Assembly: GCA_902614235.1 (NCBI GenBank)
Contig: CACMKG010000001.1
Coordinates: 404,916-468,915 of the forward strand
Source of the DNA: an uncultured SAR86 cluster bacterium
Lineage (GTDB): Bacteria > Pseudomonadota > Gammaproteobacteria > Magnimaribacterales > AG-339-G14
Length of the DNA: 64,000 nucleotides
Direction: 5' to 3'
The stretch's first letter is position 1. Every line of letters starts with the position of its first letter. Below are positions 51,906-60,480 of the stretch, piece after piece. The position numbers and the translations under genes were made by a program. The notes under the pieces were generated by a model. The model searched no databases and had not been told where the DNA came from. It saw only the letters and a program-made list of their open reading frames with translations.

Positions 51906-53248
51906 TGATCCAATTTATCAGAAATATTTTAGCTAGAAGGACTTTTGCTTACAAAGCAAGAAATAAAGCAATGAATATGTTTTCTAGTTATGAAAATTTT
52001 AAAGCTATTCGAGAAAACCAAGAAAATAAGAGACAAAAAGAAAATAGACCTCATGAAGTTTTGTATTTTCATAAAGTTGATGACCCCTACTCTCATTTAA
52101 CAATTCAATACATTGATAAACTTATCAACGGCTACGATATTGATTTGAAACCAATATTAGTGGGAGAAGAAAATCCTGTTACAGTACATGAACCAGATTT
52201 ATATGATGCTTACTGTTTGCAAGACGTTAAAAGAATAGCCCCATTCTATGATGTAGATTTCGAAGCATTATCTTATCCTTCAAAAAATTTGATATCTCTT
52301 GCTAATTCAATTTTATGCAATCTTGAAGCTGAAAAGTTTACTTCAATCGCAAAAGAAGTTAGTTCTGCTCTCTGGCTAGGTCAAGAAGAAAAATTAAAAG
52401 AATTGAATAAGATCTACAACGCTACAGATAGTGAAGTAAGTATTAAGCTAAATAATGGAAACGAAATTAGAAATAATTGCGATTACTATTTCGGCTCCGC
52501 ATTTTATTATGAAAAAGAGCTATATTGGGGCGTTGATCGCCTGAATCACTTAGAAACAAGATTAGCTGAGTTAGGAGCAAAAAAAACCACTGATAATGAA
52601 TTTATATGTAATCTCAATACGACAGCTCCTAATGAGATTTCTTCAGACGATAAACTAAATTTAACTTTTTATCCTTCACTTAATAGTCCCTATACATTTG
52701 TAAGTGCCAAAAAAGTCAAAGATCTCATAAAAGATTATCCAGTAGACCTAATCACTAAACCAGTGCTACCCATGCTAATGAGAATGATGGTGATTCCAAC
52801 TTTTAAAGCAAAATACATAATTTCAGATGCTGCTAGAGAGGGAAGAAAATATGGATATGAGATGAAATCAATTTATTCTCCCATTGGAAAACCCGCAAGG
52901 CTTGCTTATTCTCTTTTTCCAATAATAGATAATCTAGGCAAAGGATTTGAATACATTGATGGCCTTCTAAAGGCTTCTTTTCAAGATGGAATAAATATTG
53001 GAGATGAAAGCTTTTTAAAAAATTTGATTAATGAACTAGGTCTTGATTGGGATAAGATAAAAAGAGACTTAAATACGAAAAAATGGAAAAAGATCTTAAA
53101 TGACAATTGCGATGATATGTACTCAGGAAATTGCTGGGGTGTACCAAGTTTTAAAATAACTAATTCAGATGGTAGCGATCCTTATTATGTTTGGGGCCAA
53201 GATAGAATGTGGCTTTTAAAAGAAGAAATACACAGACGATTAAGTTGA
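51905..53248 (+). CDS. Double DsbA-fold protein (HCCA isomerase / kappa-GST-like)
   Basis: The 447-residue protein contains two thioredoxin-fold halves. The first (about 50-215) has VLYFHKVDDPYSHLTIQYID. The second (about 245-445) has LTFYPSLNSPYTFVSAKKV and ends with GNCWGVPSFKI, then YYVWGQDRMWLL, the GVPTF..WGQDR motif of 2-hydroxychromene-2-carboxylate isomerases. SPY/DPY replaces the CxxC of DsbA, as in these glutathione-dependent isomerases. A fused pair of such domains is uncommon. Its ATG overlaps the ligase stop by 1 bp, forming a GST / ligase / isomerase cassette. Confidence 0.78.
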   Translation: MIQFIRNILARRTFAYKARNKAMNMFSSYENFKAIRENQENKRQKENRPHEVLYFHKVDDPYSHLTIQYIDKLINGYDIDLKPILVGEENPVTVHEPDLYDAYCLQDVKRIAPFYDVDFEALSYPSKNLISLANSILCNLEAEKFTSIAKEVSSALWLGQEEKLKELNKIYNATDSEVSIKLNNGNEIRNNCDYYFGSAFYYEKELYWGVDRLNHLETRLAELGAKKTTDNEFICNLNTTAPNEISSDDKLNLTFYPSLNSPYTFVSAKKVKDLIKDYPVDLITKPVLPMLMRMMVIPTFKAKYIISDAAREGRKYGYEMKSIYSPIGKPARLAYSLFPIIDNLGKGFEYIDGLLKASFQDGINIGDESFLKNLINELGLDWDKIKRDLNTKKWKKILNDNCDDMYSGNCWGVPSFKITNSDGSDPYYVWGQDRMWLLKEEIHRRLS

Positions 53249-53282
53249 AGAACTTACTCTCTATAATTCTATCTAAAAGCAA

Positions 53283-53414
53283 ATGAAAAAAATCAAAAAA
53301 AGAAAGGCTTCTAATCTTGTTGCTAAAAATGCTTCGAAATTTAACAAAGCAAAAGTTTTTGCCGATAAGACAAAGTATAATCGTAAAAAAAATAAATCAT
53401 CCGAAGATCAATGA
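53283..53414 (+). CDS. 43-residue basic protein, unknown
   Basis: A short frame missed by length filters starts at ATG 53283 and ends at the TGA 53412-53414, which overlaps the ATG of the next gene (ATGA at 53411). The product is strongly basic (MKKIKKRKASNLVAKNASKF, then KAKVFADKTKYNRKKNKSS). The coupled overlap and clean frame favour a real gene. The pattern recalls short basic proteins near ribosome or stress loci, but no family can be named with confidence. It could bind RNA (inference). Confidence 0.6.
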   Translation: MKKIKKRKASNLVAKNASKFNKAKVFADKTKYNRKKNKSSEDQ

Positions 53415-54382
53415 AATCTAAGTTTAACAATGTTCTTGAAATGGTGGGCAATACACCTGTTTTAAAAATCAATAATATTGATACTGGTAAATGCGATTTA
53501 TACGTCAAAATGGAAAGCTTGAATCCTTTTGGATCTATAAAAGATAGAGTTGGTTTAAAAATGATTCAAGATGCTGAGAACCAAGGTCTAATTAAGGAAG
53601 GCTCTACGATAATTGAATCTACTGCTGGAAATACTGGTCTAGGTCTTGCGCTGGCAGCAAAGCTAAAAGGATATAAATTAATTTTAGTCATCCCTGACAA
53701 AATGAGCGAAGAAAAAATAAGACATCTAGAAGCTATGGGAGTAGAAATTATTATGACGAGATCTGATGTTGAAAATGGACATCCGGAGCATTACCAATCA
53801 ATTGCAGAAAAATTACTAAAATCTACTCCTAATTCTTTTTTTGCAAATCAATTTGAAAATAAATCAAATCCCCAAGTACACTTTGAAACTACAGGTCCAG
53901 AAATTTGGGAACAAATGGAGGGTAATATTGATGCTTTTGTTGCCGGAGTTGGAACAGGCGGAACAATAAGTGGAGTTGGAGGATTTTTAAAATCTAAAAA
54001 TCCAAATATAAAAGTTATTATTGCTGATCCTATTGGCTCAGTTGTAGCTGATGCAGTAAATACTGGTGAGTACAAATATGAAGGAGGCTCTTGGAGTGTA
54101 GAAGGAATCGGAGAAGATTACATTCCAGCTAATTTAAATCTTGATATCATAGATGAAGGTATTTATGTTTCAGACAAAGAAGCATTCAATATGATTGACC
54201 AACTTCTACAAAAAGAAGGTATTTTAGCTGGCTCATCTTGTGGTACCTTAGTTGATGCTGCTATCAAGTGGTGTAAGACTCAAGAAGAACCAAAAACAGT
54301 GGTTACTTTGATCTGCGATACTGGGAATAAGTATTTATCCAAAGCATTTAATAAAGATTGGGTTAAGGAAAATATTAATTAA
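53411..54382 (+). CDS. Cystathionine beta-synthase / cysteine synthase family PLP enzyme
   Basis: The 323-residue protein is a fold type II PLP enzyme. The Schiff-base lysine is K44 in NPFGSIKDRVG, the phosphate/substrate loop is STAGNTGLGLAL (TAGNTG instead of TSGNTG), the glycine-rich PLP site is GTGGTISGVGG, and LAGSSCGTL lies near the end. VEGIGEDYIPANLNLDIID matches cystathionine beta-synthase without a regulatory domain. With the gamma-lyase-type gene next door it suggests the reverse transsulfuration route from homocysteine to cysteine. It could instead be O-acetylserine sulfhydrylase. It is coupled to the micro-protein gene upstream. Confidence 0.85.
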   Translation: MKSKFNNVLEMVGNTPVLKINNIDTGKCDLYVKMESLNPFGSIKDRVGLKMIQDAENQGLIKEGSTIIESTAGNTGLGLALAAKLKGYKLILVIPDKMSEEKIRHLEAMGVEIIMTRSDVENGHPEHYQSIAEKLLKSTPNSFFANQFENKSNPQVHFETTGPEIWEQMEGNIDAFVAGVGTGGTISGVGGFLKSKNPNIKVIIADPIGSVVADAVNTGEYKYEGGSWSVEGIGEDYIPANLNLDIIDEGIYVSDKEAFNMIDQLLQKEGILAGSSCGTLVDAAIKWCKTQEEPKTVVTLICDTGNKYLSKAFNKDWVKENIN

Positions 54383-54384
54383 TT

Positions 54385-55548
54385 ATGGCAAAAAATAAAA
54401 AACAAGGATTTGAAACAAGAGCCATTCACGCTGGTCAGGAAGCCGACCCAGCGACTGGCGCTGTTATGATGCCGATTTATACCTCATCGACCTTTAAACA
54501 AGAATCTCCTGGAGTCCATAAGGGATACGATTATTCAAGATCAGGAAATCCAACTAGAAAAGCATTTGAAGAATGTATGGCAAGTTTGGAAGACGGAATC
54601 AAAGGATATGGCTTTTCTTCAGGTGTTGCTGCTATTTCTGCTTGTGTTGAGCTATTAGAACCAGGAGATCACGTTATCGCAATGGATGATTTGTATGGAG
54701 GAACTGTAAGGCTGTTCAATGAAATAAAGACTAAATCTCAAGGCATTACTGTTACTTACGTTGATATGACAGATTTTGATAATGTCGAGAAAGCTTTCAC
54801 CGATAAAACAAAAATGATTTTTGTTGAGACACCGACTAATCCACTATTAAAAATTGCTGATTTAGAGAAAATTGCAAATTTTGCTAAAGAGAAAAAAATT
54901 CTATCCGTTTGTGATAACACTTTTGCATCAACGTATATTCAGAAACCATTGAACTTTGGAATTGATATTGTTCTTCATTCTGCAACCAAATATCTTGGCG
55001 GCCATTCCGATCTTATCGCTGGAGTTTTAGTGATTGGTAAGGATGATAAAAGATTACTGGAGAAAATGGCAAATATTCAGAATTCATTAGGACCCATTAC
55101 CAGTACCTTCGATAGTTATCTGATACTTAGAAGTCTCAAGACATTGTCTTTAAGGATGGAAAGGCATAGCAACAATGCTCTACTCCTTGCCGATGAATTG
55201 ATTAATCATAAAAAAATTCAGAATGTTATCTATCCTGGTCTTGAATCGCATCCACAACATCAACTAGCAAAGAAACAGATGAATGGGTTCGGAGGAATTA
55301 TTTCGATTGAATTAAGTGGCGGCTTGGAAGTTTCTAAAAGTTTTCTTGAAAAAACTAAAATTTTCTCTCTCGCGGAAAGCCTAGGTGGAGTTGAAAGCCT
55401 AATAGAACACCCTGCTCTAATGACTCACGCTTCTGTTCCCGCGGAAATAAGAGATAAAATTGGTATTACTGATGGTCTGATTAGACTCTCAGTTGGAATC
55501 GAATCTGTAGAAGATTTAATCGACGATATTGATCAAGCCTTAAATTAG
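54385..55548 (+). CDS. Cystathionine gamma-lyase / gamma-synthase family PLP enzyme
   Basis: The 387-residue protein is a Cys/Met metabolism PLP enzyme: FETRAIHAGQEADPATGAV, YDYSRSGNPTRKAFEECMASL, GYGFSSGVAAIS, FVETPTNPLLKI, and SATKYLGGHSD, with the PLP lysine at residue 202. The ending VGIESVEDLIDDIDQAL is typical. It lies 2 bp after the beta-synthase-like gene; the pair suggests cystathionine formation then cleavage to cysteine. Lyase versus synthase cannot be settled by eye. Confidence 0.87.
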   Translation: MAKNKKQGFETRAIHAGQEADPATGAVMMPIYTSSTFKQESPGVHKGYDYSRSGNPTRKAFEECMASLEDGIKGYGFSSGVAAISACVELLEPGDHVIAMDDLYGGTVRLFNEIKTKSQGITVTYVDMTDFDNVEKAFTDKTKMIFVETPTNPLLKIADLEKIANFAKEKKILSVCDNTFASTYIQKPLNFGIDIVLHSATKYLGGHSDLIAGVLVIGKDDKRLLEKMANIQNSLGPITSTFDSYLILRSLKTLSLRMERHSNNALLLADELINHKKIQNVIYPGLESHPQHQLAKKQMNGFGGIISIELSGGLEVSKSFLEKTKIFSLAESLGGVESLIEHPALMTHASVPAEIRDKIGITDGLIRLSVGIESVEDLIDDIDQALN

Positions 55549-55928
55549 CCCATATTAAAAAAGCATAGTTTATTGCCATCTAAATCGTAAACATAAGCTC
55601 CATAAAATTGTCCTGCTCTCATACCTGGTGCTCCATCATCCTTGGCGCCAAGTTCGATAGCTTTGTCATACATACTTATTACTTCATCATGAGAACCTAG
55701 CGCGATAGCTTTCATTGTTCCATTACCATGATGAGCTGTATTTCCGTCATAAGGGATTGCTATAGCTAAAATGACAGATCCATCTTCTTTTGATAACCAC
55801 ATTGTTATCCTGTCGTTTGCAAGAAGTTTTTTTGGCTCAAGTTGTGCAAGCAATGCATCGTAAAAGGTTTCGGCAGCTTCCTTATTATTGGTTCCTATTG
55901 TTGAATAGCCTTTAAAGTTAACACTCAT
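55545..55928 (-). CDS. VOC (glyoxalase/dioxygenase-fold) family protein
   Basis: The 127-residue protein has the vicinal oxygen chelate layout of two beta-alpha-beta-beta-beta modules: YSTIGTNNKEAAETFYDALLA at the start, HHGNGTMKAIALGSHDEVISMYDKA, and GQFYGAYVYDLDGNKLCFFN at the end. The terminal DLDGNKLCF block is the common VOC signature. Metal ligands are incomplete by eye, so it may be a binding protein rather than an enzyme. GAGGAGAAAATA precedes its ATG. The stop overlaps the lyase gene by 4 bp. Confidence 0.8.
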   Translation of the reverse strand: MSVNFKGYSTIGTNNKEAAETFYDALLAQLEPKKLLANDRITMWLSKEDGSVILAIAIPYDGNTAHHGNGTMKAIALGSHDEVISMYDKAIELGAKDDGAPGMRAGQFYGAYVYDLDGNKLCFFNMG

Positions 55929-55938
55929 TATTTTCTCC

Positions 55939-56799
55939 TCAATTAAAAATTACTGTTTTATTACCATTTAAAAATATACGTTGTTCTATGTGATATTTTA
56001 CAGCTTTCGCAAGAGTAATAGACTCTATATCTCTTCCAATTACTTCCATTTCTTTAGGAGTCATGCTGTGATTTATCCTATCCACGGTTTGTTCTATGAT
56101 GGGTCCTTCATCTAAATCAGAAGACACGTAATGGGCTGTTGCGCCTAAAATCTTAACGCCTTTGGTATATGCTTGTTGGTATGGCTTAGCGCCTTTGAAA
56201 CTTGGAAGAAACGAATGATGAATATTAATAATATTTCCATAATGTTTATTTACAAAAGATTTAGACAAGATTTGCATATATCTTGCCAAAATATTCAACT
56301 CAACTTGTTCTTTGGATAATATTTTATTTATTTTTGCCTCTGCACTAGTTTTTGAAATTTTTTGCATATTTATAAAGTGGTATGGTATTTCATAACTTTT
56401 TGCAATTTTTCTAAGATCTGGATGATTTGAAATGACACATTTAATATCTATTGGCAATGAGCCTACACTTTCTCTATAAAGTAAATCCTGCAAGCAATGA
56501 CTGTATTTCGAAACAAAAATGGCGGTTCTGGGCCTACAATTGGCATCAGTTAATGTCCATTCTATATTCAATTCCTTGGCTATTACGGAAAACTTTTTTT
56601 CAAAAGAATTAAATTTAAAATTTTTATTTGGAGATATTACCTTCACTCTCATAAAAAATTTATTTGTTTCAGGGTCACCAAAATGAGCAGATTCCAAAAT
56701 AAATAATTCAGATTCATTTAAGCAAGTAGAGACTTTAGCCACTACTCCAAAGCGATCTGGGCAAGTCACACGCAAAATATATTCTTTTGGGTTAGTCAT
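55939..56799 (-). CDS. purU: Formyltetrahydrofolate deformylase
   Basis: The 286-residue protein matches PurU. An N-terminal ACT domain reads LRVTCPDRFGVVAKVSTCL. The formyltransferase-fold catalytic region reads NIHHSFLPSFKGAKPYQQAY and GATAHYVSSDLDEGPIIEQ, with the histidine and aspartate of the active site. It releases formate from 10-formyl-THF, adjusting one-carbon pools for purine synthesis. I start at ATG 56799, giving MTNPKEYILRV, which fits the family; upstream frames to 56850 would overlap the preceding gene by 59 bp. It overlaps that gene by 8 bp. Confidence 0.93.
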   Translation of the reverse strand: MTNPKEYILRVTCPDRFGVVAKVSTCLNESELFILESAHFGDPETNKFFMRVKVISPNKNFKFNSFEKKFSVIAKELNIEWTLTDANCRPRTAIFVSKYSHCLQDLLYRESVGSLPIDIKCVISNHPDLRKIAKSYEIPYHFINMQKISKTSAEAKINKILSKEQVELNILARYMQILSKSFVNKHYGNIINIHHSFLPSFKGAKPYQQAYTKGVKILGATAHYVSSDLDEGPIIEQTVDRINHSMTPKEMEVIGRDIESITLAKAVKYHIEQRIFLNGNKTVIFN

Positions 56800-57337
56800 T
56801 TTTTCTATAAATAAATTTAATATTTCCAAAAGATGAGCCTTGAAACTCAATTTCTCTTATCAATTCCCCGCCATCTAAATATAAATCTTGTTTAAAGTCT
56901 ATATTTTTTGCGTTTATCTTCATTTCTAATAAATCTTGATCATAAACGGCAGTAATATCTTGGTCTTCAATATTTGATTTAATTTTTTCATTTCCAAGAA
57001 GAGGAATTGCGTATTGATGCCATTGTCTAAAATAATTATAACTAAGTGACATTTCTTCCTCGCAAGTATCTATTATCAAGAGTTGGCTGTTGGATAAAAA
57101 TAAAGGCATGAAGAAATTTATTAAAAATGTGTAATTTTCTAAGCCTGTTCTAGTCAAATAAGGTTTGAATCCTGAGAAATTATCAATTCTATTTAAATCC
57201 CAAATGCCTGATAAATCAGATTCAATTGAGACACTATCGCAAGCAACTGCCCTTATTGGTGCAGACGAAAAGGTAATAACTCTAAAAGAAATGATTAAAG
57301 TTAAAGCAAGAAAGAAAAGAAAAAACCATCTTGTCAT
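56792..57337 (-). CDS. Exported or membrane-anchored protein, unknown
   Basis: I do not recognise this 181-residue protein. An N-terminal hydrophobic stretch (about 4-22) is a signal peptide or anchor. The rest reads SDLSGIWDLNRIDNFSGFKPYL, then beta-rich segments (SQLLIIDTCEEEMSLSYNYF, DITAVYDQDLLEMKIN, DFKQDLYLDGG), perhaps a lipocalin-like barrel (weak guess). It starts 5 bp after the MscS gene stop and overlaps purU by 8 bp. Confidence 0.62.
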   Translation of the reverse strand: MTRWFFLFFLALTLIISFRVITFSSAPIRAVACDSVSIESDLSGIWDLNRIDNFSGFKPYLTRTGLENYTFLINFFMPLFLSNSQLLIIDTCEEEMSLSYNYFRQWHQYAIPLLGNEKIKSNIEDQDITAVYDQDLLEMKINAKNIDFKQDLYLDGGELIREIEFQGSSFGNIKFIYRKND

Positions 57338-57342
57338 TAAAT

Positions 57343-58434
57343 TTATTCTGTTGGAGATGATTCGATATAAACAGACCTTGAAGGAAAAGCAAAATCAGAA
57401 CCATGATTAAGAACTATTTGTTGTATTTCAAGCAAGAGTTTTTGTTTTACCTCAGAAAAGCCTGTGTAATCATTAATATCTGTGTAACACAAAACTTCTA
57501 AATCTATGGAGCTAGCTCCAAACTCAACTGCTTTCGCGAAAGATTCTTGACCAGGATTAATTGCAAACCCAAGTTTCTCGTTATTGATAACTTGTTCAAT
57601 ATCATCACATATTTTTACAATTGATTCTGAGGGCGTTGCGTAGACAAGGTTAATGACCCATCTAATTCTCCTAAATTTAAGTTGTTTATGATTTATAACG
57701 CTTACATCAGATAAATCTTTATTAGGAATAATCATTGGCGATGTATTGAATAACCTCACAGTCGTTGATCTAAAACCAATCGTTTCAACAATGCCATGAA
57801 ATTGTCCAACTACTTCAATACGATCGCCGGGCTGAAATCTATTCTCGCCAATAATCAACATGCCTGCTATTAAATTTTTGAAAAGATCTTGGGCACCTAA
57901 TGCGATTGCAACTGAAAAAAGTCCCAATCCAGCAATTAAAGGGCCAATTTGTATTCCAAATATATCCAGAATTACTGCAAAACCTATAATCCAAATTAGT
58001 ACCTTCAAAGATTTTTCTAACCAAGATGACATAGCCGAAGTTAGCCAAGAATTTCCAGCAAGAAATTTAAACAATGGCTCTACTGCATTGGCTAGTACGC
58101 TAAAAATCGTAAAAACAACAAATGCTTTAATTATGTTTGTTGCAATTAGATCTATTAAGCCTGCTAGAGGTAAATAAATAGTAATTAAATAAAGTCCTAT
58201 AGTTATTGGGACATAACCTAAGGGTTTTCTCAATGAGTCTAAAATAATGTCATCAACTTTTGAGTTAGTTTTGGCAGTTAAATTTTCCAACCATTTAATA
58301 ACAATGTTTGAGATTACTCCTCTTAAAACAAAAGCCACTGTCAAAATAATTAAAGAAATGATAATTTGGGAAATACTCACTCCAAGCAAGCCTTGGTTCC
58401 AAACACCCAACAAAAGATCAACAAAATTTTGCAT
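57343..58434 (-). CDS. MscS-family mechanosensitive channel
   Basis: The 363-residue protein has several N-terminal helices and the MscS core: pore-lining segment LIAGLGLFSVAIALGAQDLFKNLIAGM, then the beta domain ENRFQPGDRIEVVGQFHGIVETIGFRSTTVR and MIIPNKDLSDVSVIN. It opens under membrane tension to release solutes. Length is above the minimal E. coli MscS (286), with extra N-terminal helices, as in YbdG/YnaI-type members. It begins 2 bp before the end of the P450 gene region and heads an operon with three small genes. Confidence 0.92.
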   Translation of the reverse strand: MQNFVDLLLGVWNQGLLGVSISQIIISLIILTVAFVLRGVISNIVIKWLENLTAKTNSKVDDIILDSLRKPLGYVPITIGLYLITIYLPLAGLIDLIATNIIKAFVVFTIFSVLANAVEPLFKFLAGNSWLTSAMSSWLEKSLKVLIWIIGFAVILDIFGIQIGPLIAGLGLFSVAIALGAQDLFKNLIAGMLIIGENRFQPGDRIEVVGQFHGIVETIGFRSTTVRLFNTSPMIIPNKDLSDVSVINHKQLKFRRIRWVINLVYATPSESIVKICDDIEQVINNEKLGFAINPGQESFAKAVEFGASSIDLEVLCYTDINDYTGFSEVKQKLLLEIQQIVLNHGSDFAFPSRSVYIESSPTE

Positions 58435-58436
58435 AG

Positions 58437-59804
58437 TTATTCTGGCTTAAAAGCAACCGGCATTTCAGAAATAGAATGGGTGAAATTATTAGGCACTACT
58501 TTCCATTCGTCGCTTTGATGCATATCAGGAAATCTTTCTAGGATTTGTTTATACACTTCCGATAGTTGCATGTTGGCCATGTGTTTCCCAAGACATAAGT
58601 GACGACCATAGCCAAATGCCAAATGTTTTTTTGCATTGTCTCTATCTATGTCAAACTTATCTGGATTTATAAAAATATCAGGATCTCTGTTCGCTGCGCC
58701 ATAATACAAAACAACCTTCTCTTGCGGACCAATTTTTTGCTCACCAACTTGTGTTTCCTCGGTAGTTGTTCTTCGCATATAAATAACAGGCGAAATCAGC
58801 CTTATTGCTTCGTTAACCATGTTTGGTAGAAGTTCCATATTATTAATTAACTTCTCTTTTTGGTCTGGATTTTCAGTCAATAATTTAATTGTTCCGCTTA
58901 TAGAATTTCTGGTTGTCTCATTTCCTGCAATAATAATTAATAACCAAGAACCGTCTAAATATTCTTCTGGAAGTTTCTCACCGTCTATTTCTATGTTTGC
59001 AATAACTGAAAGTAAGTCGTCTTTTGGATCTTTCCTTCTTTTAAGAAGAATATCTCTTCCATACTGAAACATTTCATTCACAATACTTGTAAACATTGCA
59101 ATCATCGCTGGATCTGGAGCTGAAGCTTGTTGATCATCATCAAGTTTAATATTATTTTTTTCAGCAGCTTGAGTAGCGCCAACAACTTGTGCCATTTCTA
59201 AAAAAGTCATCCATTCCTTAATTTTTGGTCTGTCTTCTTCTGGAACTCCTAGGATTTCACTTAAAGAAAATATTGGAAGTTCAGAAGAAACTGTATCTAC
59301 TAAATTACATTGACCCATGGGAGCGATCTTGTCTAAAAGCTCTGTCACTTTTATAGAAACTTTTTTCCTTAATTCTTCAACGTATTTTGGTGTAAAAAAT
59401 TTCATATGAGGATTTCTCATGGAAAGATGTAACTTGTCATCCATTCCCAACATATGATCTAACGCTGACTTAAATAATTGATCAATACTTACTTCTTGTG
59501 AGTATCCAAGCGTAAGTGTAGTTCCACTTGCAAGTTGCGAAGAAAAGATTTTTTGATTTCTAGATACATACTCTATATCAGTATATTTTGTAAGAACCCA
59601 AAACCCTGGTTCACTATCTCCTATACCGGCTTCATGAAAATGTACTGGTGAGTTATTTCTTAGATTTTTAAATTGTTCAAAAGGTTGTCCTTTTTCAAAT
59701 AAAAAAACATCTGTTAAATCAAAGTCTCTTTTAAAATCATTGACTGGTTTAAATGCAGGAGCATTAATTTTAACCTTTGGTTGTAAATCGCTATTCAGTT
59801 TCAT
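58437..59804 (-). CDS. Cytochrome P450
   Basis: The 455-residue protein has the P450 landmarks: I-helix oxygen motif IIAGNETTRNSISG, ExxR in NEAIRLISPVIYMRR, and heme loop FGYGRHLCLGKHM with C404 as the heme thiolate. It is soluble, without a membrane anchor, as in bacterial class I P450s that hydroxylate terpenes, fatty acids or steroids. It needs a ferredoxin and reductase, which are not in the window. The gene is 3 bp downstream of the TetR regulator in the same direction, and only 2 bp from the MscS gene. Confidence 0.93.
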   Translation of the reverse strand: MKLNSDLQPKVKINAPAFKPVNDFKRDFDLTDVFLFEKGQPFEQFKNLRNNSPVHFHEAGIGDSEPGFWVLTKYTDIEYVSRNQKIFSSQLASGTTLTLGYSQEVSIDQLFKSALDHMLGMDDKLHLSMRNPHMKFFTPKYVEELRKKVSIKVTELLDKIAPMGQCNLVDTVSSELPIFSLSEILGVPEEDRPKIKEWMTFLEMAQVVGATQAAEKNNIKLDDDQQASAPDPAMIAMFTSIVNEMFQYGRDILLKRRKDPKDDLLSVIANIEIDGEKLPEEYLDGSWLLIIIAGNETTRNSISGTIKLLTENPDQKEKLINNMELLPNMVNEAIRLISPVIYMRRTTTEETQVGEQKIGPQEKVVLYYGAANRDPDIFINPDKFDIDRDNAKKHLAFGYGRHLCLGKHMANMQLSEVYKQILERFPDMHQSDEWKVVPNNFTHSISEMPVAFKPE

Positions 59805-59807
59805 TTT

Positions 59808-60416
59808 TTAGTAATTTCTATTTTTTAAAATTTCATAAATCTCAATTGCTTTTTCTTTTTTTACTTCAGTTGGAATAATTAACTTAATTAACTCTAAAGC
59901 AATTTCTTTATAATTATAACCTTCATCTACCATAGAAATCCCTCCACATATTTGCCACAAATGAAGTTTGAATTTAGTTTCAAAGTTTTCAAGATATTCT
60001 GAAGTTAATTGGCCACTAGCAACTGCCGATTTAACATCTTCGATTGCATGATGGCGAGTTAAATCAAAATATATCTCTACAAAATAATTTGGTTTTTCTA
60101 GTAGCCATCGCATTGAAGCATTATTACTAACTTGTAGGATTGTTTTATAGATAGCTTCTAAAAAGGCCAATAATCTATCTGGTTCTTTTTTATTTGATTC
60201 CGATATCATCAAAGACCAATCCATAACATTTTTTTTAATTGCTGATTCTAAGACGTCTTCAGTAGAAGAAAAGTATTTATAAAATGTGCCATAACCTAAA
60301 TTGGCAGACCTAGTTAATGAAGTGGCCGTAAAATTATTTAGCCCTTCCCTATTTAAATGAATAATTGCTGCTTCAATAATTTTATCTTTTGAAGAAATTT
60401 TATCTGAATTTGGCAT
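59808..60416 (-). CDS. TetR/AcrR family transcriptional regulator
   Basis: The 202-residue protein has the TetR DNA-binding domain at the N-terminus: IIEAAIIHLNREGLNNFTATSLTRSANLGYGTFYKYFSS (helix-turn-helix about residues 29-50). A ligand-binding helical domain follows, with an ending EKAIEIYEIL. It is the first gene before P450 (3-bp gap), so it likely controls that gene and perhaps the TonB receptor, SDR and GST cluster nearby. The ligand is unknown. Palindromic sites near 63056 and 63905 are candidate operators (inference). Confidence 0.9.
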   Translation of the reverse strand: MPNSDKISSKDKIIEAAIIHLNREGLNNFTATSLTRSANLGYGTFYKYFSSTEDVLESAIKKNVMDWSLMISESNKKEPDRLLAFLEAIYKTILQVSNNASMRWLLEKPNYFVEIYFDLTRHHAIEDVKSAVASGQLTSEYLENFETKFKLHLWQICGGISMVDEGYNYKEIALELIKLIIPTEVKKEKAIEIYEILKNRNY

Positions 60417-60436
60417 TGTTTTATTTTAGCTTAAAT

Positions 60437-60467
60437 AAAAAACGGCACCACAGGGATGCCGCTTTTT
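60437..60467 (-). terminator. Rho-independent terminator after the TonB receptor
   Basis: CGGCA (60443-60447) and TGCCG (60457-60461) form the core stem, flanked by an A-run at 60437-60442 and a T-run at 60463-60467. Read on the minus strand, this gives a hairpin followed by a U-run. It begins 14 bp past the receptor stop. Both ends are suited to terminate either direction, but only the receptor transcript enters from this side with coding sequence. Confidence 0.75.
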
Positions 60468-60480
60468 AATATGATATTTA

